Part shown: piece after piece, positions 8,678 through 15,426 of the stretch | How the letters are laid out: each line of letters begins with the position of its first letter | Numbering within the stretch: the first letter of the stretch is position 1 | Assembly: GCF_028288105.1 (NCBI RefSeq) | Contig: NZ_JAQBOI010000041.1 | Span: 1-36,501 of the forward strand | Origin: Mucilaginibacter sp. | GTDB taxonomy: Bacteria; Bacteroidota; Bacteroidia; Sphingobacteriales; Sphingobacteriaceae | DNA length: 36,501 nt | Reading direction: 5' to 3' | Notes under the pieces: generated by a model | Databases searched by the model: none | What the model was told of the DNA's origin: nothing | What the model saw: the letters and a program-made list of their open reading frames with translations, nothing else | Program-made: the position numbers and the translations under genes

Positions 8678-8706
8678 CGGTTTCTTAAAACAGAGGGCAG
8701 AAACCG
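8678..8706 (-). promoter_or_regulatory. hairpin in the DUF4290-murA leader
   Basis: CGGTTTCT (8678-8685) and AGAAACCG (8699-8706) form a perfect 8-bp stem around 13 nt. It lies in the predicted leader of about 110 nt between the promoter at 8741-8771 and the start codon at 8625. There is no T-run beside it, so it is not a simple terminator. It could be a leader regulatory structure. Confidence 0.4.
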
Positions 8707-8740
8707 GAGAGTCGAAATGAATGCGTACGAAGTACTAACG

Positions 8741-8771
8741 CAAATATACGGTAAATGTGTTAATGTACAAA
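8741..8771 (-). promoter_or_regulatory. Bacteroidota-type promoter for DUF4290-murA
   Basis: On the minus strand TTTG (8771-8768), exactly 19 nt and TATATTTG (8748-8741) match the phylum consensus at every defined base. The predicted start near 8735 leaves a leader of about 110 nt. This is the best promoter match in the window. Confidence 0.8.
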
Positions 8772-8795
8772 TTTTGTTAGACCAGAGATTTTTTC

Positions 8796-8860
8796 TCGCG
8801 CAAAAGCGCAGAGACGCTAAGATTTAATATATTGCTTTGCGTCTTCGCGTCTTTGCGTGA
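8796..8860. repeat. inverted repeat, 'CGCAAAGACGCGAAGACGC' family
   Basis: 26-nt arms at 8796-8821 and 8835-8860 match at 20 of 26 positions. The right arm plus two bases (8845-8862) recurs exactly, inverted, as 18 nt at 11657-11674. It lies in the 257-bp gap between the divergent DUF4290 and epimerase genes, downstream of the minus-strand promoter region. Confidence 0.65.
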
Positions 8861-8882
8861 AACATTCTATAATTAATTCAAT

Positions 8883-9992
8883 ATGTCACAAGTTATCATC
8901 ACCTCAATAGATATTTACCGTTTCAGTATCCCCATGGAGCCCTTTACTATAGCTACCGGCACTATGGACCATGCGCAGAATGTGTTTATCCGCATCCATA
9001 CCGGTAAAGGTTTTTACGGCGTGGGCGAATGCTCGGCCTTCCCCATGATAGTGGGCGAAACGCAGGATACCTGCCTGGCTATGGCAAAAGATTTTGCTAA
9101 ACTTTGGATAGGGAAAGATGCGTTGGATATTCCTGCCCGTATGCAGCAGCTGCATGACGCCGCCGCGGGTAACACTACCATTAAAAGCGCTTTTGATATT
9201 GCCCTGTATGATATAGCATCCAAAAATGCAGGATTGCCTTTATACAAGTTTTTAGGTGGCGAAAGGCGTATGGTTGAAAGCGATATCACCATCGGCATAT
9301 ATACACCCGAAGCCATGGCCAAAAAGGCCATTGATTTTAAAACATCTGGCGCTCATATTTTAAAAGTGAAACTGGGCAAAGGTGCCGAAACCGATGTTGA
9401 ACGCATTAAACAGATCCGTGAAGCTGTTGGCGGGCAGATGAAGATACGGGTGGATGCCAACCAGGGCTGGAGTTTTGACGACGCAGTTTTTGCCTTGCAG
9501 GCGATAGGCCAATATGATATTGAGTTTTGTGAGCAACCTATGCGCACCTGGTATGATGACCGCCTGCCCGAACTAATGAAGCTATCGCCGGTGAAAATTA
9601 TGGCCGATGAAAGCGTTTACAATCACCATGATGCACGGATGCAGATAAACAGCGGATCGTGTGATTATATCAACATAAAAATGGCAAAATCCGGCGGGAT
9701 ACTGGAAGCTAAGAAGATCCATGATACTGCTGCAGAAAAAGGTATTCCCTGTATGATGGGGGGCATGCTGGAAAGCCGGATAGCCTTAAGCGCCAAATTA
9801 CACTTTGTGTATGCCAGCCCCAATATTAAGTTTTATGATATGGATACCTGTATGCTTGGGCACCTTGTTGACCCTTGTATTGGCGGTGTAACTTACAATG
9901 GGTACAAGTTAAACATTAGTGATGCGCCGGGAATAGGGGCAGATGCCGATGATGAGTTTTTATCCAAATGCGAACTTGTAACCATTAAATAA
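8883..9992 (+). CDS. dipeptide epimerase (L-Ala-D/L-Glu epimerase-like, enolase superfamily)
   Basis: Enzymes of this subgroup epimerise dipeptides, typically L-Ala-D-Glu released from murein, so the peptide can be recycled. The 369-residue protein shows the full active site: KVK with Lys161/Lys163, metal ligands Asp191 (RVDANQGW), Glu217 (FCEQP) and Asp242 (MADES), and the opposite base Lys266 (NIKMAKSGG). A DMD motif (Asp319, Asp321) is the dipeptide-binding mark that separates dipeptide epimerases from muconate cycloisomerases. It is cytosolic, with no signal peptide. It stands alone, ending at a bidirectional hairpin. An NlpC/P60 peptidase at 27540 could belong to the same pathway, but not the same operon. 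Exact substrate specificity is inferred. Confidence 0.92.
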   Translation: MSQVIITSIDIYRFSIPMEPFTIATGTMDHAQNVFIRIHTGKGFYGVGECSAFPMIVGETQDTCLAMAKDFAKLWIGKDALDIPARMQQLHDAAAGNTTIKSAFDIALYDIASKNAGLPLYKFLGGERRMVESDITIGIYTPEAMAKKAIDFKTSGAHILKVKLGKGAETDVERIKQIREAVGGQMKIRVDANQGWSFDDAVFALQAIGQYDIEFCEQPMRTWYDDRLPELMKLSPVKIMADESVYNHHDARMQINSGSCDYINIKMAKSGGILEAKKIHDTAAEKGIPCMMGGMLESRIALSAKLHFVYASPNIKFYDMDTCMLGHLVDPCIGGVTYNGYKLNISDAPGIGADADDEFLSKCELVTIK

Positions 9993-10031
9993 CAAATAAG
10001 CCAATGGATTTGATCCATTGGCTTATTTGTT
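9991..10031. terminator. perfect 18-bp bidirectional hairpin shared by convergent genes
   Basis: Arms 9991-10008 and 10014-10031 are exactly complementary, with a 5-nt loop. The hairpin starts inside the epimerase stop codon (9990-9992) and ends inside the stop codon of the minus-strand small ORF (10030-10032). AT-rich outer stems give a U-rich 3' side in either direction. This is a typical bidirectional terminator layout. Confidence 0.85.
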
Positions 10032-10167
10032 AAAGCAGGACATGCCTTCTTTTTCTTGGAACGCTGTTACTTGTTTGTTTTGTAGCAGCATCTTTCTCGG
10101 GCTTAGAACTTTTTGGGGTGTTCATCTCCTTGGATGCCTCACTCTTTGGGTTGTTTTTTGTTTCCAT
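10030..10167 (-). CDS. 45-residue charged small protein (hypothetical)
   Basis: An ATG at 10167 opens 45 codons on the minus strand, ending with TAA at 10030. The product begins METKNNPKSEASKEM and ends VPRKRRHVLL. It is rich in Lys, Ser, Asn and Thr and has no hydrophobic segment, so it is probably disordered and cytosolic. Support for a real gene is positional: its stop sits exactly on the far edge of an 18-bp hairpin whose near edge is the epimerase stop, as expected for two convergent genes sharing a terminator. I recognise no family. An AT-rich run upstream (10170-10210) could hold a promoter, but no consensus match is clear. It could be a chance ORF. Confidence 0.45.
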   Translation of the reverse strand: METKNNPKSEASKEMNTPKSSKPEKDAATKQTSNSVPRKRRHVLL

Positions 10168-10234
10168 AGCACCTACATTAATTACAAATAAAATAGATGC
10201 TACGCCGATATTGTTTCGATTTCAAAAAATAAAT

Positions 10235-11605
10235 CTACTTGCTTAATTCAGCAAAGTACTTGTGGAATAATGGGATGGTTTCAATTCCCTTGTAGTAGTT
10301 AAAAATATCGTATTTCTCGTTTGGCGAGTGCAGGGCATCGCTATCCAAGCCAAAACCCATTAATACAGTTTTTAAACCCAGTTCCGCTTCAAATAAAGCT
10401 ACAATAGGGATACTGCCACCGCCACGGGTTGGGATAGGCTGCTTGCCAAATGATTCGGCAATGGCTTTTTGTGCCGCTTTGTAGGCAATGCTATCGGTTG
10501 GGGTAACCACAGGCTCACCACCATGATGCGGGGTTATTTTTACTTTTACGTAAGGCGGCGCTATCTTCAGAAAATGATCTGTAAACAGTTGGGTTATTTT
10601 ATCAGAGGTTTGGTTTGGCACCAACCGCATCGAAATTTTGGCACTGGCTTTTGACGGTAATACCGTTTTAGCGCCTTCGCCAATGTAGCCACCCCAAATA
10701 CCGTTTACCTCAAGGGTAGGGCGGGTGCCGGTACGTTCAAAGGTGGTGTAACCCTTCTCGCCCCAAACTTCGGCTATATCAAGGTCTTTTTTGTATTCTT
10801 CTTCGTCGTAAGGCGCGGCGTTTAGTTCCGCGCGCTCGGTTGCGGTTAGTTCGGTAACATCATCATAAAAACCGGGGATAGCGATATGGTTATCCTCATC
10901 ATGCAGGGAGGCTATCATTTTAGCCAGAATAGTGGCCGGGTTTGCCACCGCACCACCGTATACACCAGAGTGCAGGTCGCGGTTAGGGCCGGTAACTTCC
11001 ACCTCGAGGTATGACAAGCCACGTAAGCCGGTTTCCAGCGAAGGGTGTTCCATGCTGATCATAGAGGTATCAGATATCAGCACCACATCGGCCTTTAAAC
11101 GTTCTTTATTTGCTTTTACAAATATGCCCAGGTTGTTTGAGCCTACTTCTTCCTCGCCCTCAATCATAAATTTGATATTGCAGGGCAGGGTATTGGTTTG
11201 CATCATCAGCTCAAAAGCTTTTACATGCATGTAAAACTGGCCTTTATCATCACAAGCGCCGCGGGCATATATTTTACCATCGCGAACGGTAGGCTCAAAT
11301 GGCGGGGTTTTCCAAAGTTCTAATGGGTCGGGCGGTTGTACGTCATAATGGCCGTAAACCAATACCGTTGGTAATGAAGCGTCAATTATTTTTTCACCAT
11401 AAACAATAGGGTAGCCTGCGGTTTTGCAAACCTCTACTTTGTCGGCACCTGCGTCCGTTAATTTTTTGGCTACGTAATCGGCAGCGTTTAAAACATCAGG
11501 AGCATATTTTGGGTCGGCGCTTACAGATGGGAAACGCAGTAATTCGAAAAGTTCGTCAAGCAGGCGCTGTTTATTGTCTTCTATATATTGCTTTATTACT
11601 TGCAT
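10235..11605 (-). CDS. M20 family zinc dipeptidase
   Basis: This is an M20/M28-clan di-zinc peptidase, most like the CNDP/PepV-type dipeptidases. It should cleave dipeptides in the cytosol. With the start at 11605 it has 456 residues. Metal and catalytic residues are visible: His86 and Asp88 (GHYDVQP), Asp119 (ACDDKG), Glu151/Glu152 (EGEEEVGS), Asp179 (ISDT) and a C-terminal His in DALHSPNEKYD. The dimerisation (lid) domain lies between about 200 and 320. The frame is open to 11662, but a -7 promoter box lies inside that extension, so I prefer 11605. No signal peptide is seen. It faces the convergent small ORF downstream; the 392-bp region upstream has no gene. Confidence 0.93.
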   Translation of the reverse strand: MQVIKQYIEDNKQRLLDELFELLRFPSVSADPKYAPDVLNAADYVAKKLTDAGADKVEVCKTAGYPIVYGEKIIDASLPTVLVYGHYDVQPPDPLELWKTPPFEPTVRDGKIYARGACDDKGQFYMHVKAFELMMQTNTLPCNIKFMIEGEEEVGSNNLGIFVKANKERLKADVVLISDTSMISMEHPSLETGLRGLSYLEVEVTGPNRDLHSGVYGGAVANPATILAKMIASLHDEDNHIAIPGFYDDVTELTATERAELNAAPYDEEEYKKDLDIAEVWGEKGYTTFERTGTRPTLEVNGIWGGYIGEGAKTVLPSKASAKISMRLVPNQTSDKITQLFTDHFLKIAPPYVKVKITPHHGGEPVVTPTDSIAYKAAQKAIAESFGKQPIPTRGGGSIPIVALFEAELGLKTVLMGFGLDSDALHSPNEKYDIFNYYKGIETIPLFHKYFAELSK

Positions 11606-11623
11606 AGTAGGTGTAATTTGAAG

Positions 11624-11631
11624 CAAAGATA
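11624..11631 (-). promoter_or_regulatory. possible -7 box of the M20 dipeptidase gene
   Basis: TATCTTTG on the minus strand fits TAnnTTTG and would place the start of transcription about 13 nt before the ATG at 11605. No TTTG is found at the expected -33 position, so this is only a half match. Confidence 0.35.
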
Positions 11632-11858
11632 GAAGTTTATTTTTGTGAGGAAGAGGTTTCACGCAAAGACGCGATTAGTCAGTCTGAATTTTAAAATCAG
11701 CGGCCTATGAGGGTGAATGACATTAATCTTTGCGAAGCCATGCAGCGTGTCCGCCTATATTATAGTACATTTTGCTTGTGCCTGGTATGGATTTAATGGT
11801 GACGTTATTTCGTCAGTAGCTTAATTTAAAAATCTCTGATTATCAGCTATTTAATAAT

Positions 11859-11890
11859 GTTCACGCGCGTTCACGGCCGTGAACGTGAAC
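11859..11890. repeat. nested GTTCACG palindrome
   Basis: The core GTTCACGGCCGTGAAC (11869-11884) is a perfect 16-bp palindrome. It is flanked by GTTCAC on the left (11859-11864, separated by GCGC) and GTGAAC on the right (11885-11890). Four copies of one half-site are thus packed into 32 bp. It could be a multi-site operator or recombinase site; there is no partner gene that shows which. Confidence 0.6.
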
Positions 11891-11957
11891 ACTTTTCGCC
11901 GCTATTTATAACGAATTGTCATGGGTAACCAGTCCAAGACTTATAATCTTTCGCGCC

Positions 11958-12045
11958 CTTGTTGATGTTGTCGCCAACAAGTTGCCTGATACCAAGTTAA
12001 ATTTTAAGACCTGCCCTGATTGTTGTTGGTGACAACACCAACAAC
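11958..12045. repeat. pair of inverted 22-nt hairpin copies (TTGTTGGTG-ACAA-CACCAACAA)
   Basis: The copy at 12023-12044 forms a perfect 9-bp stem with an ACAA loop, extended to 10 bp by G12022-C12045. The copy at 11959-11980 is the same sequence inverted, with two differences of 22. A third copy (12439-12460, three differences) lies on the other side of the lipoprotein gene. Confidence 0.7.
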
Positions 12046-12054
12046 GGCATAGAT

Positions 12055-12426
12055 TTAACGGATGTTGAGCGTATCGGCGATCTCTTTATCTGCATATTCG
12101 AAAGGGATATTTTTTGTTTCATATCGGTTTTTGATATGTAATGTATATTTTCCTTTATCTTTTATGATTGTGTCGCCCACGTGTATTTGATCATAAACCC
12201 TTAATAAATAGCCCGTCTCATTCATGAATGTAGTGTCGTGATTATTATCGAGTCTTCTGCCATATAGTGTAACGTCGCGCTGCTTATTACTTTTCGCCGT
12301 TATGATCATTTTAAGATCCACTTTATTTTTCCAATAAGAAAAGATATCTTCTTCTGTTGCTCTCGGTACGCAACCCGAAGTGCCCAAACAGATGTTTAAG
12401 AATAAGATGATAATTTTATTTTTCAT
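12055..12426 (-). CDS. small putative lipoprotein, unknown function
   Basis: I do not recognise a family. The 123-residue protein begins MKNKIIILFLNICLGTSGC: a lysine-bearing N-terminus, a short hydrophobic stretch and Cys19 in a TSGC lipobox. The -3 residue is Thr rather than the usual Leu, so signal peptidase II processing is probable but not certain. The remaining residues are polar and beta-prone with a charged C-terminus, so the mature protein would sit in the periplasm on a lipid anchor. The gene is bracketed by two copies of a 22-nt hairpin, one about 10 bp after the stop and one about 12 bp before the start. Base composition seems lower in GC than its neighbours. No operon partner is evident. 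Confidence 0.7.
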   Translation of the reverse strand: MKNKIIILFLNICLGTSGCVPRATEEDIFSYWKNKVDLKMIITAKSNKQRDVTLYGRRLDNNHDTTFMNETGYLLRVYDQIHVGDTIIKDKGKYTLHIKNRYETKNIPFEYADKEIADTLNIR

Positions 12427-12438
12427 TTATTTTAAATG

Positions 12439-12460
12439 TTGTTGTTGATAATACCAACAA
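12439..12460. repeat. third 22-nt hairpin copy, upstream of the lipoprotein gene
   Basis: It matches the copy at 12023-12044 in 19 of 22 positions and in the same orientation. It lies 12 bp before the lipoprotein start codon. With the downstream copy it brackets the gene. Confidence 0.6.
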
Positions 12461-12471
12461 AGACACAAAGT

Positions 12472-12569
12472 TGTCATTTCGAACGACAGAGAGAAATCTT
12501 GTTCAAATGATAAGTGGCGAATCATGCATAATGAACAAGATCTCTCCTCGTACCTCGTTCGAGATGACA
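12472..12569. repeat. inverted repeat, 'TGTCATTTCGAACGA' family
   Basis: TGTCATTTCGAACGA at 12472-12486 is nearly complementary to TCGTTCGAGATGACA at 12555-12569. Inside, ATCTTGTTCA (12497-12506 region) pairs with TGAACAAGAT. It is a large imperfect palindrome of about 98 bp between YbjQ and the lipoprotein gene. It resembles in layout the 27-bp elements in the his operon (GTCATT...CG start, ATCT inside). Confidence 0.65.
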
Positions 12570-12578
12570 TTGGGAATA

Positions 12579-12914
12579 TTATTCAGCTGTTTTCTCAACT
12601 ACCACCGCTGTACCATAGGCCAATACCTCGGTAATACCCTGCATCACCTCGTTGGCATCATAACGCATGCTGATAATAGCGTTTGCACCTAAAGCCTGGG
12701 CGTGTTGTATCAGCAGGTGATAGGCCTCTTCGCGGGCGTTTTCGCAAAGCTCTACATAAACAGACAGCCTGCCGCCAAACAGCGATTGTATACCACCGGC
12801 AAAATTGCCTACCACGCTGCGGCTGCGCACGGTAATGCCGCGCACTACACCTAAATGTTTAACAACCTTGTAACCGTCTAAACCGGTGCTTGTAGTAATG
12901 AGTGAAGTATCCAT
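12579..12914 (-). CDS. YbjQ/UPF0145 family protein
   Basis: The 111-residue protein has the whole single domain of the YbjQ (UPF0145) family. These are small cytosolic proteins that form pentamers and are often called heavy-metal-binding; the true role is not established. The family marks are the N-terminal ITTSTGLDGYKV, the GVVRGITVRSRS strand, the AREEAYHLLIQHAQALGANAIISMRYD helix region and AYGTAVVVE at the end. Length is normal and the start is unambiguous. The alpha/beta hydrolase gene ends 35 bp upstream in the same direction, so the two are probably co-transcribed. A palindromic repeat follows the stop. Confidence 0.9.
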   Translation of the reverse strand: MDTSLITTSTGLDGYKVVKHLGVVRGITVRSRSVVGNFAGGIQSLFGGRLSVYVELCENAREEAYHLLIQHAQALGANAIISMRYDANEVMQGITEVLAYGTAVVVEKTAE

Positions 12915-12948
12915 TGTTTTTAATTAGTGTTTATTTATGGTTTAGATA

Positions 12949-13869
12949 TTATTTCTTCAGAAATGTTACCAAAGCAGGGTTAACCAAATCCGGCTTCTCC
13001 ATATAGGGGAGGTGCGCGGCATCGTCTACCGGCAAAAATTCGGTTTTTAAAACGCTGCGTATCGAATCGCTATAATTAAAAGGTACGGTCTTATCTTCCT
13101 TACCCCAAATAAGTAATACCGGTTTGTGCGTATTGTTGAGTGCTATATTACTTTGGCGACCATTATAATCGTAATTGTATATAGTAGAAACCAATGCATG
13201 GCGGAAACCTTTGTACTCCATTTGCGGCCGGTATTGCTCCACCCAGTTAGGGTAGCGGTCGGGATATTTAAAATCTGTCAGTTGGCCCTGGGCGCGGTCA
13301 TCAGCATGGGTTGCTTCGTAAAAATCAGCCACAAATGATGGTACCCCCGGTTTGTCTGACGGGTAAGCAGGATCTATCAATACTACCTTGTTTACTTTAT
13401 TGGGGTAGGCTACAGTAAAATCGGTAGCCAATTCGCCACCAAACGATACACCAATTAGGTTCACCGGTTGTTTAAGATGCAGTTTTTCTATCAGGTCATT
13501 TATCTGCCCAAAATAAAGCTGCTTATTGTAAACCACGTTCGGCCTGTCAGAATAGCCACGGCCAAACTGATCGTACCGTAAAACGCGGAAACCGTGCTCG
13601 GTCAGGTACTCATAAGTGCCGTTCCATATATAATAAGGCACACTAAAGCCATGTATCATAATAATAACCTTGCCGGTATCGGGGCCATCCAGTTCGTAAT
13701 GGGTAACACCCTGGCTTAGTTCAATGTAGCTGCCGTTTGTATTCTTCCTCAATTCGTAGGTAAGTTCTTTTTTTTCGGGGTTATAATGATTGTATATAAT
13801 ATAAAGGGCAGCGCCGCCAAAAATTGCCAGTACTATAATAAATACAAGCAGGTTCTTTAGAAATTTCAT
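12949..13869 (-). CDS. membrane-anchored alpha/beta hydrolase
   Basis: This is a 306-residue alpha/beta-fold hydrolase with an N-terminal hydrophobic helix at about 6-26 that acts as a signal anchor. The catalytic domain should therefore face the periplasm. The catalytic triad is visible: Ser142 in the nucleophile elbow GVSFGG, Asp259 in WGKEDKT and His286 in DAAHLPYMEKP. The oxyanion motif HGFS is at 73-76. A cap region lies near 170-225. The substrate cannot be told from sequence; esterase, lipase-like or C-C hydrolase activities all occur in this fold. It is divergent from the DUF2520 gene (76 bp apart) and lies upstream of the YbjQ gene. Confidence 0.9.
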   Translation of the reverse strand: MKFLKNLLVFIIVLAIFGGAALYIIYNHYNPEKKELTYELRKNTNGSYIELSQGVTHYELDGPDTGKVIIMIHGFSVPYYIWNGTYEYLTEHGFRVLRYDQFGRGYSDRPNVVYNKQLYFGQINDLIEKLHLKQPVNLIGVSFGGELATDFTVAYPNKVNKVVLIDPAYPSDKPGVPSFVADFYEATHADDRAQGQLTDFKYPDRYPNWVEQYRPQMEYKGFRHALVSTIYNYDYNGRQSNIALNNTHKPVLLIWGKEDKTVPFNYSDSIRSVLKTEFLPVDDAAHLPYMEKPDLVNPALVTFLKK

Positions 13870-13945
13870 GGAGGGGTTAAGGATATTAATTAAAGAATAA
13901 AAATAACAGAAATATTTAATTTAGCAGCTTAATTAATAATAGCAA

Positions 13946-14728
13946 ATGCGTATTACCATTATTGGTTCGGGCAATGTTGCCACACATTTATCGGCAGCGT
14001 TTAAAAATGCAGGCCATAGTATTGCGCAGGTTTACAGCCGCAGTATGCATAACGCGGCTTTGCTGGCCTATCATGTTGGTGCCGAAGCAATAGATAAGCC
14101 CGAAGATATTAATGCCGATACCGATATTTTCATCCTGGCCATTAAGGATGATGCCATACCGGCATTTATTCCGCATTTGTCTTCCTTCGATAAGCTCATT
14201 GTACATACATCCGGTGCGGTTGATATGCAGGAAATACTGAAACTAAGTGATAAGGCGGGCGTGTTTTATCCGCTGCAAACCTTCAGTAAAACAAAAGAGC
14301 TAAATTTTTGGGATGTGCCATTATGTATTGAAGGGGCAGACGAAACCATTACTAAAACTTTAGAAGAGCTTGCCCGCAGCATTAGTAATAATGTTTACCG
14401 GGTAAATTCTGCTCAGCGCAAGGTATTGCATTTGGCTGCCGTGTTTGCCTGTAATTTTACCAATCACCTTTATGGCATTGGCGAGCAGCTTTTGGCAGGA
14501 AGTGACATGAGCTTTGATATGCTGCGCCCGCTAATAGCTGAAACAGCCGACAAAATTAAGCAGCACTCGCCTGCGGATGTACAAACCGGCCCCGCCATAC
14601 GTAACGATGAATTTACGATGCAGGCCCATCTGCAAATGCTTGATGGAAAGCCCGGTTTACAGGAACTTTATACACTGTTAAGTCAGGATATTATCAAAAA
14701 CCATAACAAGCCTAACGGGGATAAGTAA
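13946..14728 (+). CDS. Rossmann-fold DUF2520 protein (putative NADP-dependent oxidoreductase)
   Basis: The 260-residue protein starts with the dinucleotide-binding motif GSGNVATHL at 7-15 on a beta-alpha-beta fold like that of pyrroline-5-carboxylate reductase and F420-dependent NADP oxidoreductases. The C-terminal half (about 130-250) fits DUF2520, an all-helical dimerisation domain; HLAAVFACNFTNHLY is its typical segment. The fold suggests NAD(P)H-dependent reduction of a small acid or ketone, but no substrate is known. It is the first gene of a plus-strand group: ferredoxin 19 bp later, then IscX, a KdsC-like phosphatase and Maf. It is cytosolic. The ferredoxin next door could be only a neighbour, not an electron donor. 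Confidence 0.88.
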   Translation: MRITIIGSGNVATHLSAAFKNAGHSIAQVYSRSMHNAALLAYHVGAEAIDKPEDINADTDIFILAIKDDAIPAFIPHLSSFDKLIVHTSGAVDMQEILKLSDKAGVFYPLQTFSKTKELNFWDVPLCIEGADETITKTLEELARSISNNVYRVNSAQRKVLHLAAVFACNFTNHLYGIGEQLLAGSDMSFDMLRPLIAETADKIKQHSPADVQTGPAIRNDEFTMQAHLQMLDGKPGLQELYTLLSQDIIKNHNKPNGDK

Positions 14729-14747
14729 TTTTGTTACTTTTGCCAAA

Positions 14748-15080
14748 ATGAATATTTTTAAAGTAAAGATAAACTTCGAGGAGAAGGACCACGAAACTGT
14801 GGAGCTTGCAATAGCCGAGGGTGAATCTGTATTGGACGTTTGCCTGGAAAATGGCATTGAGCTGCAACATAACTGCGGCGGTGTTTGCGGTTGCAGTACC
14901 TGCCATATATATGTAAACAAGGGGATGGATAACATCCAGGAGATATCTGATAAGGAAGAAGATTTTATTGACAGGGCCGTTAACCCGCGCATTAATTCGC
15001 GTTTGGGTTGCCAATGTGTAATAATTGATGGCGATATTGAAGTTACCCTGCCAAACCAATCAGACTTTATGGGCCATTAA
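14748..15080 (+). CDS. 2Fe-2S ferredoxin (adrenodoxin/Isc type)
   Basis: The 110-residue protein is a soluble one-electron carrier. The cluster ligands are Cys43, Cys49, Cys52 and Cys88, giving C-x5-C-x2-C-x35-C, the spacing of adrenodoxin-type and Isc ferredoxins rather than plant-type. Cys47 and Cys90 are extra. The RLGCQ context around Cys88 is characteristic. An E/D-rich helix at 63-76 resembles the partner-recognition surface of this class. A TACTTTTG sequence at 14735-14742 fits a -7 box but lies too close to the ATG for a normal leader. IscX follows after 29 bp, which supports a role in Fe-S cluster assembly. Confidence 0.93.
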   Translation: MNIFKVKINFEEKDHETVELAIAEGESVLDVCLENGIELQHNCGGVCGCSTCHIYVNKGMDNIQEISDKEEDFIDRAVNPRINSRLGCQCVIIDGDIEVTLPNQSDFMGH

Positions 15081-15109
15081 TGCTAATTAGTTAAACTCAC
15101 AACCAAAAA

Positions 15110-15352
15110 ATGAACGACGATAAATTCGCCCTGCCGATACACTGGAACGACTACGAAGATATAGCCCTGAGCCTATACGAAAAGTTTGGCGACGATTTTG
15201 ACGAATCAAAAATATACCGCATCCGCTTTACCGAGCTGTTGGAATGGGTACTTTCCCTGCCAAACTTTGCCGGCACGCGCGAGCAATCAAACGAAGGCCA
15301 CCTGGAGCAAATACAATCTGCATGGGTGTACGAGTGGAGAGATAATCAATAG
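15110..15352 (+). CDS. iscX: Fe-S cluster assembly protein IscX
   Basis: IscX is a small acidic protein that binds IscS and iron and modulates Fe-S cluster assembly. The 80-residue product has the family marks: HWNDYEDIALSLYEKF near the N-terminus, acidic residues in between, IRFTELLEWVLSLPNF in the middle and SNEGHLEQIQSAWVYEW at the end. In proteobacteria iscX closes the isc operon beside a 2Fe-2S ferredoxin. Here the pair ferredoxin-IscX is kept, but iscS, iscU and iscA are not in view. An inverted-repeat spacer separates it from the phosphatase gene. The N-terminus is about a dozen residues longer than E. coli IscX. Confidence 0.9.
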   Translation: MNDDKFALPIHWNDYEDIALSLYEKFGDDFDESKIYRIRFTELLEWVLSLPNFAGTREQSNEGHLEQIQSAWVYEWRDNQ

Positions 15353-15355
15353 TTT

Positions 15356-15421
15356 CAGTTTGCAGTATTTAGTGGGCAGTTTGTAACTAATAAACCAGTG
15401 AACTAATGAACCAATCAACTA
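15356..15421. repeat. short-unit repeat spacer after iscX
   Basis: CAGTTTGCAGT at 15356-15366 is the same 11-mer seen in the his-operon spacers, followed by GGGCAGTTTGTAACTAATAA and then a run of ACTAATGAACCAATCAACTAATT units. The right half is only partly complementary to the left. It belongs to the class of quasi-periodic spacer sequence. Confidence 0.5.
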
Positions 15422-15426
15422 ATTAA

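Larger units (their letters stand above)
11663..12054. other. 392-bp region without a gene
   Basis: No coding frame with family resemblance is visible. The stretch begins with an 18-nt copy of the 8845-8862 repeat (11657-11674, partly inside the rejected N-terminal extension). It then holds a nested palindrome at 11859-11890 and two related hairpins at 11958-11981 and 12022-12045. The rest is unremarkable AT-rich sequence. Confidence 0.6.
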
